From the NCBI GenBank assembly GCA_033439265.1, contig JAVTVX010000010.1, positions 5,518,001 through 5,582,000 of the forward strand: a stretch of 64,000 bases of DNA, read 5' to 3'. Positions 1-12,852 of this stretch are shown here, in pieces. The notes below the pieces were generated by a model, which had not been told where the DNA came from, did not search any database, and saw only the letters and a program-made list of their open reading frames with translations. The position numbers and the translations under genes were made by a program. Numbering within the stretch: the first letter of the stretch is position 1; each line of letters begins with the position of its first letter. The DNA comes from Dillenia suffruticosa (Eukaryota > Streptophyta > Magnoliopsida > Dilleniales > Dilleniaceae).

Positions 1-2600
1 TTAGAAATGAAAGGAATGGAACATAAAAGCATGAAAAATTTGGGATTCTACTTGCTAGACACTCAGACCATGTTTTTCTTTTTAGCTCCTAACTTTCTCA
101 GCATAACAATAAATTTAATGAGGTTTACTTAGTATGGAACTAGAATTTCGGAACGTGAAAATGACATACAACTCGAAAGATTTTATTAAGAATTTTGTAA
201 AATTTTAAAATAACACAAACTCTGCAAGAAAAATTGCCCTGTTTCTATCCTAGTTTGGTTCTAAGATTTGTCTTAAAATTAGCTGACTTTTAGATTGAAC
301 TAGGCTAAAATTAAACATGGAAGTTATAGATCTATATTTTTTCTTTAATTTGGGACTTGAATCACTTAGATTAGATATGTGCAGAGAATGTTATGGTAAT
401 TTTTCTATTACTGCGCAAATTTGGGTCATGAAGTTATGATATATCATGCTAAAAATTTGTTGTAAACTAAGGATTGTGGAATATTGAGAAGAAACCAATT
501 AGCCCAAGTATTGGTTTATAATTTAATGATAAATTAATGTTCAATGTCTTAGATTAAGGCATTTGAAACCCAAAGATAGATTAGATCTCATTGGAATGGA
601 AATTGAGAGTGAATACCCTCCCAAGCGGTGATTAGGCGGACTGTTTTGTGATGTAAATGAGAAATGAATTTTCCTAAATTTTTCTTAAAATGTTTAAAAA
701 AAGATTTTGAATGGATTTTGTGTATGTGAAATGTTCGGATATTTAGATTTTATTAAATTATACATCCAATGTATTTGAAATCGACTGTGTCATGTCTTAT
801 TTGATATATTGAGATATATGTCATTAATGACATGAGTGGAATATTTGTTTGAATATGATAGCATGTTTTATGCAAATGTGGAATTGTAAAAAATATTATG
901 TATGAAATTGTGATGCTAGCATCCCTTTGGATTCATGATTATAATCATTCTCTATCTCGTTGTAACTCGACGAGGCAACATAATTAGGATTTTATCAGAC
1001 GGAGAGGTTAGTCGGGCCCGGGAGATACCTATTTTGTCCCTTCATGCTAACTTGGTTACAGTGCCATGAAGGTCCAGAGCCAACACCAAAATTGGGGGAT
1101 TTATTTAAAATTTGAAACCAATGAAAATCTTTTGACGGTCCTACCTTGGTCATGGTAGACCATTGTCGGAATCAAATGGTTTTTTGGCATCCCATGGATT
1201 TTGAAAAGTGATGATGTCATTGAATGTAATATTTTCTTTATTTTATCATATTTATTTGATTGTTAGAAATTTTGATATATTTGATGATCATTGTTATATC
1301 GGATATAATGAAATGGCTTTGGAAATATGATTTATAATATCCGCACTCATCATTCTTTAATGTCACATTCATGCCGTTGCATTACACTCACCAAGTATAT
1401 TCACATTCACCCCTCCTATTTCATTTTTTATAGGAAACTAGTTACCGGATACTTAGGCCGATTTCTAATTCTGAGTTTGGAAACTTTATTTTGTGGGACT
1501 CCAATAGGTACTAATTTTTTTTTTTTATCTTGGTACAAACCCCTTAGGAGATTTTTTTTGGGTAAAATTTTTGGAACTTTAATTTGGCTATATTTTGTTA
1601 ACTTTAATTTTGGGAAGTAGTATGAAATTTTATATGCCGATTTTAGGATTCCTTCCGAAAGGATTCTGATTTGATTTTATGAATTTATTATGCATCATTG
1701 TGGGCATGGATAAACCGTGTTGATTTTTAGTTAATTATGGATTAATTTGGATTGGATTTGGAAATATTAGAATTTTGATTTATGTTTTGTGGTATGGACA
1801 TGTGGTGGGAATCCCGCATGTTCCAAGATAAGGCAGCAGTTGTTTAATATTTGACCCCTAGAGTTGGGGCATGAGAGAGAGAGAAAGAAAGAGACATCTT
1901 TTCAAGGGTCTAGATGTTACCATTTTGCGATGAACTTAGCAATACCATGCAATATTCATGTTATCGAGCACATTCGCTAGATTAGCAAAATGAGGTTTTG
2001 AGAATCTACCGAGTAATCGGAAGAATTTGCTAGTCATATGTATGACAATTACTTGTCCACGATGTAATACTTGATTGATGGTTTGGGTTTGCTCTCAACA
2101 GCGGGAGAAAAATGGCTGATCATCAGCAATTAGGAAAGGGTTCATTTTCTAAGCGTTTTCATGTCTGCATATGGATGTGTCTTTTGTACTTAAAAAGGCT
2201 TGAAAAGGAAAAAAAAAAAAAAAAAAAGAAAAAGTGTGTTTCCTTGCTTGTATAATGTTTGGTTCACACCAAAGTCCTAGAATCTAGTGATACAGTATAG
2301 AGTCCTTTAACTAAGAGAATAGAAAAACATATACAGGAAAAATCAGTCCCACAATAGTTAAGTTGGATGACTCGGATAATTAGATAACAGATAGATTAAA
2401 AACCCAACATAATAATAATAATAATAATGTTTGGCTGACAAATTGGAGGGGCATTTCTCCGGAATTCAGAAGAATCTGTGAAGAGGATAGAAAAGCTTAG
2501 TTAGAAGAAAACAAGGTTTTATATTCTAAACCAAATCTGGGACATTCAACAAACATGTTAGCATGAGATATTTTCTTTTTAGACACAAATGGGGAAATAA
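1..2600. other. AT-rich intergenic DNA, no gene; possible decayed LTR
   Basis: No reading frame here shows a recognisable protein. The stretch around 940-1200 is locally richer in GC and has the look of a plant retrotransposon LTR, but I find no second copy in the window and no coding remnant, so this is only a suspicion. A poly(A) run lies near 2210-2230 and an (AAT)n microsatellite at about 2409-2428. Confidence 0.35.
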
Positions 2601-3567
2601 TTCAACTTTTTTTCTTTTTCCTTTTTTCCCCTGAAAATTTGTTTATTTAATCACCATTTTGTGGGGAATGTGTCCAAATATTGAGCAAGAAGCATATTGC
2701 GTCAAAAAGTCGTACCTTCTGCCCAAGGATTTTCGTGGCTGTTTCAATCGTTCCAGTTCATGTCTTTCTCACCACGATCATCCACCGAGAGGGAAGGGCC
2801 TTACTTCACGCTGTGAGATCATGGGCCCACCAATTTTTATTTTATATTATATCAATTGATATCTAAAATTATAATTTAATTAATCCGATTAAAAACTCAC
2901 AATAATTCATTAAAAAAGCTATTAAAAAATTACATTCTTAATATAATTTTTTTCATATTTAATCAGTAAATCAAATTTAAAAACTTTATTAAAAAGATTT
3001 AACTCACATCATGTGTTAGTTGGGTCAACAAATTTTATCTGGCTACAGTACTACCCTACTCAACTGCCCCAAGAAAAGGACAACTTTTGAAGGGGTGACT
3101 AATCACACAAAATAGGGAAATTGTACGTTATAATATATAGAATATTCTATGTTAAAAAATTAGGAAACATTTTAATCAAATCATACAAAATAAAAAAAAA
3201 TAAAAATTTGTTCTAAATTATAAAAAGTAGGAAACAGTTTAAAGAAATACAAAATAAAAAAGTATTGGAAATCAATTTTATCTCAATCCTCAATCACAAG
3301 ATTCAAAAAATTCAAAAATAAAATTTTTTAAATAAACTCTACAGATCGACAACTAGTCAAAGATACCCTTTGATCTTCTACAATAATTGTTACCGCTGAT
3401 TGACTTGCTTTTAAATTGTGGGCCTTTAATTATGGTGCTGTTATCCCATGCGACGCCAAGCCTGAAAATTCAATATTCTACTCCGTCAATGCTTCCAAAG
3501 AGATCCGCCAAACTTATAAGATGGTGCCACATTATTGCTTAACTCATTCCTTCATAATCATCGGTCT
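2601..3567 (+). promoter_or_regulatory. Upstream region of the sugar transporter gene
   Basis: This AT-rich stretch precedes the transporter start codon at 3619 and must include its promoter. Several TATA-like strings occur (for example near 3126-3140), but none can be tied to a transcription start from sequence alone. No other feature is visible. Confidence 0.4.
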
Positions 3568-3606
3568 ACTCTCTCTCTCTGGGGGGGGTGTGAGAGAGAG
3601 AGAGAG
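3568..3606 (+). promoter_or_regulatory. CT/GA hairpin just upstream of the transporter start codon
   Basis: A CT run (3568-3580) is followed by eight G residues (3581-3588) and then a GA run (3592-3606). The CT and GA runs are complementary over about 12 bp, so the transcribed leader could fold into a stem-loop with a G-rich loop, ending about 12 nt before the ATG at 3619. CT/GA microsatellites are common in plant 5' leaders. Any effect on translation is inference. Confidence 0.5.
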
Positions 3607-3618
3607 CATAACAGAGAC

Positions 3619-5890
3619 ATGGCAGGAGGATTTAGCGTTCCTGCCTCACAAGGGCAATACAAAGGGAAGATGACTCCATTTGTCATCCTCTCTTGCATGA
3701 TGGCTGCCATGGGTGGTGTCATCTTTGGCTACGACATCGGTGTTTCAGGTTCTTTCTCTTTTCCACTTCCGTTCCTTTTTTTTTTCTTCCCCACTCACAA
3801 ATTTTTAACAAATGTACTGAACACTTGAAAAAAGAAACTGTCACCACTCCATCACTTCTGTCTGGCTTTTAGACATCTATTTCTCTCACATTTGGGCGTT
3901 ACTTAGTTGAGAGTTGTGTGTGGTCATGACAGTAGTTGAGAGCTGTCTGTGGTCATCACTGCATCATATGCAGTTTTTCTGTTTGTTCATTTATTTGTTT
4001 TCTGTAAATAGGGTTCCCACAAAGCATCCATAATCGGGGTTTGTCCTCCTAAGAGATGATGGAGACCTTTTGTTGAGTCACAAACTCAACCATAAACAAC
4101 AGCTAAAATGACCATAATCTGAATATGACCAGTTATTTTTTGTTTTATGGTATCTTACCCCTTTAAACCAAATTTAAAAAAAAAAAAAAAAAAGAAACAA
4201 ACAAACATACAAACATCTATTAGGAAAGGGATGTAATCGAGTCCTGAAATTAGTTCTAGCCCTCATGAGAATAGTGCACATGTAGAGTTGAGCAACAACA
4301 TTTGTAGACATGGTAGCTGATGCAAGAAGAGAGAGGTTTAAGTGCCAAATAAGTGTTGGATATATTTTAAACAAGTTACTGACTAATGCAAACACAATAC
4401 TTCTGGAAGGTGGAGTCACATCAATGGAGTCATTTCTGAAGAAATTCTTCCCAGAAGTTTACACAAAGATGACAGAAGATACCAAGATCAGCAATTACTG
4501 CAAATTTGACAGCCAGCTGTTGACATCTTTCACGTCTTCCCTCTACATAACAGGCCTTATTGCTTCCCTCTTTGCATCATCAGTCACCAAAGCATTTGGC
4601 CGAAAGCCTTCCATCCTCATTGGTGGAGCCGCATTCCTTTCTGGGGCAGCCCTTGATGGTGCAGCGGTCAATATTTTAATGCTCATATTTGGTCGAGTCT
4701 TGCTTGGTGTTGGTGTGGGTTTCGCAAATCAGGTTTATCCCCCTCACTCTAACATCTAGGAGGAAAAAATGTGCTACTTCTATTGCGGGGCCTGTCTAAT
4801 CAGACTTCTTTTGCAGTCAGTTCCACTATACCTATCTGAAATGGCACCAAGCCAATACAGAGGGGCAATCAGTAGTGGCTTTCAATTCTGCGTGGGAATA
4901 GGATTTCTATGCGCCAACCTAATCAACTATGGCACTCAGAAGATCAAAGCAGGTTGGGGCTGGCGAGTTTCGCTAGCCATGGCTGCAGTCCCTGCATTTA
5001 TCCTCACAGCTGGATCTCTATTCCTCCCGGACACCCCCAACAGTCTAATCCAGAGAACCAACAACCACCCAAAGGCAAAACTCATGTTACAAAGAATCCG
5101 AGGCACAGAAGATGTTGAAGCAGAACTAGAAGACATAATCAATGCAAGCAGCATATCGAAAACCATGAAAAACCCATTTAACAAAATCTTGCAGAGAAAA
5201 TACCGACCTCAACTGGTAATGTCAATAGCCATACCATTTTTCCAAATAGTGACAGGAATCAATGTGATTTCTTTCTATGCTCCTGTCCTTTTTATTACCA
5301 TTGGATTAGGAGAGAGTGCATCACTCATGTCTGCAGTTTTGACAGGAGGAGTTAGTTTGATTACAACCTTCATATCAATGCTCATTGTTGACAGAGTTGG
5401 CAGAAGGGTCCTCTTCAAATTCGGAGGAATCCAAATGTTTGTCTGTCAGGTTATAATTGGAGGAATAATGGCTGCTCAGCTGGGGGATCATGGCGGGATG
5501 AGCAAAGGCTATGCATATCTTCTTTTGGTTTTGATTTCGATTTATGTGGCAGGATATGGTCTCTCGTGGGGTCCTTTAGGATGGTTAGTACCGAGTGAGA
5601 TTTTTCCACTAGAGATTCGATCTGCAGGGCAGAGTATTAATGTGGCTGTCAACTTCTTGTTCACTTTCTTTGTTGCTCAGACTTTTCTGTCTATGCTCTG
5701 CCATTTCAAGTATGGGACTTTCTTCTTCTTTGGGGGGTGGGTTGCCGTGATGACCATGTTTGTTCAGTTGTTCTTGCCGGAGACAAAAGGTGTGCCCATT
5801 GAGCAGATGGAGAACGTGTGGAAGCCGCATTGGTTTTGGAAGAGATTTGTAGTCGAAGAGGGTGAGGGGGAGGGCGAGGTTGAGAAATGA
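3619..5890 (+). CDS. Sugar transport protein, STP-type hexose/H+ symporter (3 exons)
   Basis: Exons are 3619-3748, 4410-4732 and 4817-5890 (stop TGA 5888-5890). The introns of 661 and 84 bp are both GT-AG, and phases fit exactly, giving 508 aa, the usual length for plant STP monosaccharide transporters. These are 12-helix plasma-membrane proteins of the major facilitator superfamily that import hexoses with protons. Visible signatures are an MAGGF start, GYDIGVSGGVTSM across the first splice site, GRVLLGVGVGFANQ before the second, SVPLYLSEMAP, DRVGRR, the SWGPLGWLVPSEIFPLE block, PETKGVPIEQM (P472) and the C-terminal HWFWKRF followed by an acidic EGEGEGE tail. I chose the ATG at 3619 because it gives the family N-terminus; the longer overlapping frame from 3416 does not. 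The gene looks intact. I cannot assign the paralogue number or substrate range. Confidence 0.95.
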
Positions 5891-6207
5891 AAATTGAGGA
5901 TAGGTGACTACTTTCACGTTTAAATTTGTTTCCCCCTTCAATAGATATTTGGGATCCATCCATTGTGCAGTTTATAAAGGTTTTTGACATTTGGGTCCAT
6001 TTTAGATCTTTTGTCTTGGTATAATGATGTTTACAAAGCTGTCCCAAATAAATTTGGTTACAATTCTATTCTTATCAAAAATTATTATCCAGTCCTCATT
6101 TTGTTGTTATACAAGTCTCATGACCTTTAACATGGCATTCACGTAGCTTCTAGGTTTCAATTGATTGCTAAGTAAGCTAGATAGAGTGAGAAAAAGGAAG
6201 AGAGACA
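5891..6207 (+). terminator. 3' flank of transporter with AATAAA signal
   Basis: An AATAAA hexamer at 6047-6052 lies about 160 bp past the stop codon and is a plausible poly(A) signal for the sugar transporter. Nothing else is recognisable before the duplicated PPR segment begins near 6208. Confidence 0.5.
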
Positions 6208-6640
6208 GGGCGACGGCGTAGGTCTTATTCGTGGGCCAAGAAAGAAGAGGAGAGAGAAGAATCAAGCTAGTCCAAGAAACCACATTTCTTTTGGGCATTT
6301 CATCAAGTTTTAAAATCATCAATACCACCCCACTCACCACCAAAATGAATCAATGAATTCTGTACATAAACATCTTTTTTTCCAAACCTATGTTCGCATT
6401 GACCATGAAGCTGAACACCCTCATAAAAAGCCACAACCTTAGTATTTCCCCGTAAACACAAATGGGTAAGTGTATTTATCACCCAAACTTCCATCAAACA
6501 CCATTTCAGCATAAATTAGCATAATTTCATAAGCAAGTTCAATACATTAGTAAGCTCTAATCAAAGAATTGAACATGCACAAAATATCACTAGACTTTAA
6601 ATTGCTACCTTTTCTGAATAATTTAAAGGCCTTTTCTTGC
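6208..6640 (-). pseudogene. PPR-protein gene fragment, copy 1
   Basis: Read on the minus strand, broken frames match a PLS-type pentatricopeptide repeat protein: KYTYPFVF, then KVVAFYEGVQLHGQ, KDVYVQNSLIHF and LDEMPKRNVVSWTSLI. These are hallmark strings of successive PPR motifs in organellar RNA-binding proteins. There is no start, the frame shifts at least twice, and only about two repeats remain, so it cannot encode a working protein. The right side is cut by LTR element 1, inserted at GTCTA (6644-6648). A second copy lies at 24418-24870. Confidence 0.75.
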
Positions 6641-6648
6641 ATGGTCTA

Positions 6649-7528
6649 TATTGGAAGTGTGTCTGCTCTACAGATAGATTGTTTTACTAACTCAAACGGG
6701 GAATTGGTACTAATGCATCTGCTCGACCTTCGTGGATTGAAAGACCTATAAAATACCTACCAAAAGTGATCTCGCAGAGGAAAATCCAACGCTTAAGTCA
6801 GAAAGAGTAATGATAAAAAAGAGCATAGATTGAAACAAGTTGTATAACTTTTGCCCCATGTTGCCTCTGTGTAATATGTTTATTGGATGTTGAATGTCAA
6901 ATGTCCCCTTTGTAGGCTATCTTTGTTCAGTATATATAACATGTGCATGCATGACAAGTTTCACTTATTTCGGGTTGTAAAAACCATAATTATTTTATGA
7001 AAAATTGTTAGAGATCTTCCCAAGATTATAGAGACTGTAATTAAAGATTTTTAGGAGATTTAAGATTTTATAGAATTAGGAGAAGTTCAAATTATCACGA
7101 AAATTTCCTTCCTTATCGAACAATATTACTTCTGAGATTAATAGAGGATTATATCATGTGCAATCATAATCTTGATTTGTTTGGTGGAAACATTATTGAT
7201 TTGAAAATCACTCGGTAGTGGCCATGAGGCTTAACGAAAGTGTTCGACCAAGAAGTGGCCTAAAGGTTTAACCTAGAGTGTTTAACCGAGCAACTACTCA
7301 GTTGTCTTGGGTGTTTATCAAATGGTCACTTGATGGAAGATCACTTAATAGTGACCAAGAGAATCTGACAGAGCACCTACTTGGTCATCTTGGTTACTCA
7401 ACCGGCCATCCTATGAGTAGTTACTTGGTAGCCTGTGGGTTTTGCAATTGGTGTCTAGTGGACTTAGCAGTCCGTGGGCTTTATGGTTATGGGCCATTTG
7501 GTCTTGTACCATTATTTATGTATCATTA
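6649..7528 (-). repeat. Left (3') LTR of element 1
   Basis: The body aligns with 12853-13528, 16885-17512 and 22960-23474, sharing the block with a TATATATAACAT string followed by TAAAAACC. It ends at CATTA beside TTTACCCCC, which on the minus strand is a purine-rich tract expected just before a 3' LTR. The inner boundary is uncertain by about 15 bp because of a small insertion, and the outer 60-80 bp are poorly matched in the other copies. Confidence 0.7.
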
Positions 7529-8269
7529 TTTACCCCCACTCTTGATGTCATTTCGGAGAGAGTGGCATTAGCAATAGAGTTATTAAGGTAAGAATTGGGA
7601 AAGTTGCGAAAGTGGAGTATTAAATGCAAAATGTTCTACTTCGATTTAGACGAACAAAATTTGAGACACTTTCTATTGTAATAAATAATTGGATATAGTT
7701 CTGTTAGTTTATTTGTTAAGAGAGAATTTAAGAATTTAGGATTTGCGAAATTCGTGAAAAAGTAAAGATTGTGAAAGGTTCTGAATCACAAGGTCACCAT
7801 GATATCAGTGAGATTAAGAGTACAATAACAAGGAAAGAATGACAAGAAATGGTGAATGAGATTCGCTAGGGTGATAGTTATTATGGTTAGTACTCATATG
7901 TATTAGGAGTACAGTTCATTTTCTATATGTTCTATTCAGCGTAGGTAGTGGCCTTAGTCGCGTTTTAGATGAATCTAGTCATAAAGGGCAAGGGAATGAA
8001 GGAAGGAAAAAGTGGGGCTTTGGATGATAAACTTGGTTGGCAAGGCGAAGGGGAGTGATGCTAAACTCTAAGTTGTTGGCTGATTGTTATGGGAGTGGAA
8101 TACTCCTCCTTTTTTCTCGTAATCCTCCTATTTATATACTTCGTTTTCTATATACCCTCATATTTCCATCCTTTCAACGTTGTACTCTTGTTGTATAAAC
8201 AATGCATTATGTTGAAATGAATTTCCTTCGTTACTTGTTCTTCTACTCTTGATTGTATGGTGATGGGGT

Positions 8270-8780
8270 CATCTTGAGGGTGATGGGACCTGAGAGAGTC
8301 ATTAGATCCTGTTGAGGGTGCAGGGACCCTATAGACGAGGTGTATGAACCTCTAAAGCATCAAAGCTGAAAAATGGGTGTACTAACTCATTCAGGTGCTA
8401 CGATCTGCATAAGGCGCAAAGCTTATGATCCTACTCGGGTGTTAGAACCCATGCGAGGCATTGTACTGAGAGAGTGGGTGCGCCAACCCACTCAAGTGCT
8501 AGGACCCATATGAGGCACGGAACCAAGAGAGGCTGAAAGAATAGGAGTTTGATCCTACACAAGTGTTAAGACCTGTAGGAGGCGTGGAGCCAGGGTGTAC
8601 CAACCTACTTAGGTGCTAGGACCCATATAAGGCATGCTGCTTAGAGAATAGGTGCGCCAATCAGTTTGGATTTTAGAACTAGTATGAGACATTAAGCCGA
8701 GAGAGTGGGTACGCCAACCTATTCGGGTATCAGGACTCGTATGAGGCATAAAGCCACAAAAGTGGTCCTGCAAAAAGGAG
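8270..8780. repeat. Degenerate ~60-bp tandem repeats in the 3' region of element 1
   Basis: About eight diverged units, each containing a GAGAGAGTGGGTGCGCC-like start and a TAGGACCCATATGAGGC-like core, lie between the LTR and the integrase end. Related units occur in element 2 at 20195-20650. Tandem repeats in this position are a known habit of Tat-lineage elements. Confidence 0.75.
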
Positions 8781-8939
8781 TGATAAAGTAAGGGCTTATA
8801 GGTATAAGTCCCCAAGCTGTCCATAACTTATTAGGTAAATGATATTATGTAAAAAAGAAAAATATAATTGATGACAAATTATGAGATAACATATATTAAA
8901 ACTAGGATGTTGGCAAAGATTATTGATAGTAGTCACATA

Positions 8940-10200
8940 GAATATCTTAATTCCACATTTTGGGTATGGCATATCCATCTAAGTGGCTGAGGCAATACGT
9001 TCCGAGATGAACTATTGAGCGTATTTGATGTGGACCTTCCAAGTTTGGTGTGAGTTTATCCCCTGGATAGGGTTGCCCCGTTGCCTCTACTCTCCAAAGA
9101 GCTAGGTTTCCTATTTTGAACATTCTAATTTTCACCTTTCTGTCATAATATCAAGCCATATGCTACTGATAGGCTACCATTCGAGCGGATGGGGTGTCTC
9201 ATAACTCTGGCAAGAGATCCAATCGTTCCTGTAGTACGGGCTTATTGACTTTGGCTAGTATTATTCTACATACAATGAGTAAATTCCTACTTTAACCGGT
9301 ATAACTGCTTCGTATTTGTAAGTAAGGCTAAATGGCATTTCCCCATAACCATTTCGGGTGTAGTTCGATAGATTCAAAAGATTCCATAAAGTTCATCTAC
9401 CTAGAGCCCCTTAACTTCATCAAATACCATTTTGTGCCCTTGAAGGATCGTTCAATTAGCCATTTCAGCAAGGCCATTGGCTTACAGGTAAGCAACATAT
9501 GTGAAACAATGTAGAATTGGAGTTTGTGTCAGAATTCCCTAAAACTTTTGTTGTCAAACTACTTATCGTTGTCAGTGATGAAAACATGGGGTAAGTCAAA
9601 CCTAGTGATGATAGATACTCATATGAGCATTTGAATCTTGCCGGCTATTATTTGGGCTAGCAGTTCGACTTCTACCCATTTGATGAAATAGTTTATGACT
9701 ACGATAAAAAACTTTCGCTGCCTGGTGCCTCAAGAATGGTCCCAGTATATATATCCCCCATTATGTGAATGGCCATGATTTGCAATTGGATAAAGCTCGA
9801 AGGAGGGTTGGTGAGCCACTAAGGAGAAGTGCTGGCACTTATCACATTTTTTGACGTAAGCTTTATCTCATTGGCTCTCATGGTGGGCCAAAAGAATTCT
9901 TGATGCAAGGCCTTATTTGCCAGGTTTCGGGCACCTAAATAGTCACCACACACCCTCTCATGAATTTCTCTAAGGACATAGTTTCTTTTTTCAGGTGTCA
10001 GGTATTTGAGATAAGGATGAATGAAAGACTTCTTGTAGAGATCCTTATTAATGATGGCGTAATACGCTGCTTTGGCTTTGACCTAGGCTACATCTTGTGG
10101 GGAGTTCAATAGTTGGCCATTCTTCAGGTAAGCCTGGATTGGATCTTTCCAACTCGATGAGTCATTAACTATCATGATTTGCTCTAGTTCGTCAATACTC
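8940..10200 (-). pseudogene. Integrase region of element 1 (broken)
   Basis: On the minus strand the C-terminal segment (about 9135-8947) reads FKIGNLALW ... PNLEGPHQI ... GTYCLSHLDG, the GPY/F-type module of Ty3/gypsy integrases. The core, near 9750-9530, reads KFFIVVINYFIKWVEVE and VFITDN, the DDE-type catalytic core pattern. Upstream is a degraded zinc-binding region with a KCHHF string near 9840. Several in-frame stops and frameshifts are present, so the enzyme is dead. Confidence 0.8.
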
Positions 10201-10388
10201 GGGTACCGAAGGCTCTTGATGTAGACCATTCAGCTAGTAGTGACAGAATCCGAACTTACAAGCTTGGACAGTGTGTCAGCTCTAGTATTCTCGAATATAG
10301 GAATTTGTTGGATATCAACCTTAATGAAATTGCCCATTAATTCCTGGAGTTTTACGAGATAGTTCACTATCATGGGCTCTTTAGTTTT

Positions 10389-11280
10389 TTATGTTCCCTC
10401 GACTTGTTTGACCACAAGTTCACTGTCGATGAAGATCCAAATCTCTTGAGCTCCTAATGTTGCTGCAATATGTGGTCCGATTAAGAGTGTTTCATACTCG
10501 GCTTGGTTATTGGTGGCTTGATAGTTGAAGCGGAGTTCATACTCCACTTTAAAGTCATCAAGACTCATCAGGACGAGCTTGACTTTGTTCCCTGATGGGT
10601 TGGAAGAACTATCCACATGTAAGGTCCATATTGGCAGTGAGTTTCCTTATGGATGGTTTTTGGTGGCTTTTTTGGTAAGGTTTGGGAGCGTGCATTCGAT
10701 GATGAAGTTAGCTAGGGTCTGATATTTGATGGCGGGTCTTGGCTGATGGTCGATATCAAATCCACCAACTTTGATGCTCCATGTGATAAGCTGGTCCAAG
10801 GTGTCTTTTTGCTTCAGGATCTACTTTAAAGGCTGGTCTGTCAGAATTACAATCATGTATGCCTGAAAAGTAAGGGCGAAGGCGCTGAGTGATTGTGATG
10901 AGAGTAAAGGCCACCGTCTCAATAGGTTTGTAATTGATTTTGACTCCTGGGGTACCCAATTGACAAGCATCCTATCTTACAAGTGTAGAGCAAAGGGTTC
11001 AATCAGAGACAGATAAGTAGAGATAGAGTTGGTCATCAGAGAGTAGTGGAGAAGAAAAGAGGTACTCTTTGAATTTGAAGAAGGCTATTTTGGCACTTTG
11101 GTGTTCATACGAAGTTTTGGAACTTCTTTGATGTATCAAAGAAGGTTTGTATTTTTCTCCTACCTTCGATATAAGCCTACTCAAAGCCACAATTTGTCCT
11201 CTGAGGCATTGTACTTCCTTCAATGTTCTTGATGGCACCAGGTATAGTAGGGCTCGAATCTTCACTAGATTGGTCTTGAT
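10389..11280 (-). pseudogene. RNase H and connection domains of element 1 (broken)
   Basis: The frame 10616-10389 reads NYQATNNQAEYETLLIG and IFIDSELVVKQVEG, matching the archaeal-type second RNase H of Tat elements. The frame 10959-10756 (INYKPIETVAFTLI, LRPYF) and the frame 11265-10999 (LKEVQCLRGQIVALSRLIS, FKEYLFSSPLL) match the ordinary RNase H and the region joining it to the polymerase. The pieces lie in different frames. Confidence 0.8.
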
Positions 11281-11780
11281 TATCGGTCAGTGATAAGAAC
11301 CCAAGAACTTGCCTAAAGTGATCCCAAAGGTACACTTGGTGGAGTTTAGCTTCATGTTGCGTTCTAATATCTTAAATGTTTCTTCGAGATCTGCTATGCG
11401 GCCCTTCAGACTGGTATTCTTAATGAGCATATCATCCATATAAGTCTCCATATTTCTGTTGAACTGCTAGTTGAGGACCTTGTTGACTAGTTGTTGGAAG
11501 ATTGCTCTTGTAGTTTTTAGACCAAATGACATGACTTTATAACAATAGGTGCTCAACTTCATAATGAAGCTTTTTTATGTCTTCTGAGGCCATGTGCACT
11601 TGATAGTAACCAAAGTATGTGTCCATAAAATTGAGGAGCTCATGACCCGATGAGTTGTCCATATGTTGTCAATGTTGGGAAGCGGGTAGCTGGCTTTTGG
11701 GTACATTTTGTTGAGATCGGTGAAATCGAGATACATTCTCCGCTTACTGTTCACTTCTTTTACCATGGCCACCTTTACTG
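11281..11780 (-). pseudogene. Reverse transcriptase of element 1 (broken)
   Basis: Minus-strand frames read KRRMYLDFTDLNKMYPKASYPLP (split here by a later frameshift) and the active-site string YMDDMLIKN at about 11412-11441. This is the LTR-retrotransposon RT with its YxDD catalytic pair. Frameshifts separate the two blocks. Confidence 0.85.
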
Positions 11781-12199
11781 GCTACTCAGGATATTTCACT
11801 TCCCTGATGAAGTTCGCCTATAGGAGTTTTTGCACTTCTTCTTGTATTGTTTGCTGGTGTTCCAATGCAAACACCCTCTTCTTCCACTTCACGAGCTTAC
11901 GGCTAGTATCCACTATCGGCTTATGAATAATCATTGAGGGATGGAATCTCGACATGTCTTCAGGTGACCATACGAAGGCTTTGGAGTGTTGTTGTAAGAA
12001 TTCAATTATGGTGTCCCAAAGACGTGTTGGTGGATGGACTCCAATTTGAACAATTTGTCAGGGCATGTTCAAGATCGAGACCTCAATCACCTCTTCACCA
12101 AGCTTGGGTTTAGCAACTTCTTTAGTGTCATCTCTAAGTTCCATGGCTTCTATGGAGTGATTCTTCTTTTCTTTCTTTTGCACCAAAATGCTTGGAGGG

Positions 12200-12500
12200 T
12201 TGGGATCGTTATCAAGTGGTCCAATACTGAGAGATAAACTGAATTTAACCTTCATGTGTTCGTACTCGGCAAGACTTCCAAGCTGTTTAGGCTGGGGCAG
12301 CCTAGAATGGCATTATAGGAGAATGAATGTTTGACCACATTAAAAGTGGCTATGGTTATAGCGTGGTTTGGTGGCGTTCCCAAGGTTACTAAGAGCAAGA
12401 TAGTGCCCTCGAGATATAGCCACACATCAGAGAGTCCTCTTAAATGAAGGTGTGCCTGGCTTAAACCCATTTGTTAGAAGGTATTCCAATAGAGGAGATC
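12200..12500 (-). pseudogene. Aspartic protease region of element 1
   Basis: The minus-strand frame 12470-12252 contains FNVVKHSFSYNAILG, the C-terminal part of the Tat retropepsin-like domain. Element 2 has the same block at about 21130-21270. Confidence 0.7.
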
Positions 12501-12852
12501 ATAGCTTTCCACTTGGTCAATGAAAACTCTTTTCACGATGTATTGGCCTACCTTGGGTGATAACCAATGAGTCATGTTAGTTCAGGTCCACCCCTACTAG
12601 GTCATCATCGTCGAAACTAATCATTGATCTTTTCCTCTTTTCCCCCTTCTTAGCGTGCATGGTGAGAACATCCCTAGGAGTAGGAGTCTCGATCTTCCAA
12701 AATACAAGTATGACCAATGGCACGATATGAGACTACTATACTAAGGGAGTTTTCCCTTGGTGACCAAAGCTGTTGGTGACATAACGACAATGAAATAGGG
12801 CGTGAAGTTTCTTTGGCTAAATAGTCAATTTATTCCCACAAATGGTACCAAT

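Noticed and set aside
3416-3673. An 85-aa frame upstream of and overlapping the sugar transporter start
   Set aside because: It is in a different frame from the transporter, has no recognisable domain, and ends just inside exon 1.
8270-8780. Spaced repeats resembling a CRISPR array
   Set aside because: The units are diverged tandem repeats without unique spacers, inside a plant LTR element.
12835-12850. Primer-binding site of LTR element 1
   Set aside because: Read on the minus strand it only loosely resembles the tRNA-complementary sites of Tat elements, and the LTR boundary there is uncertain, so I did not list it as a feature.
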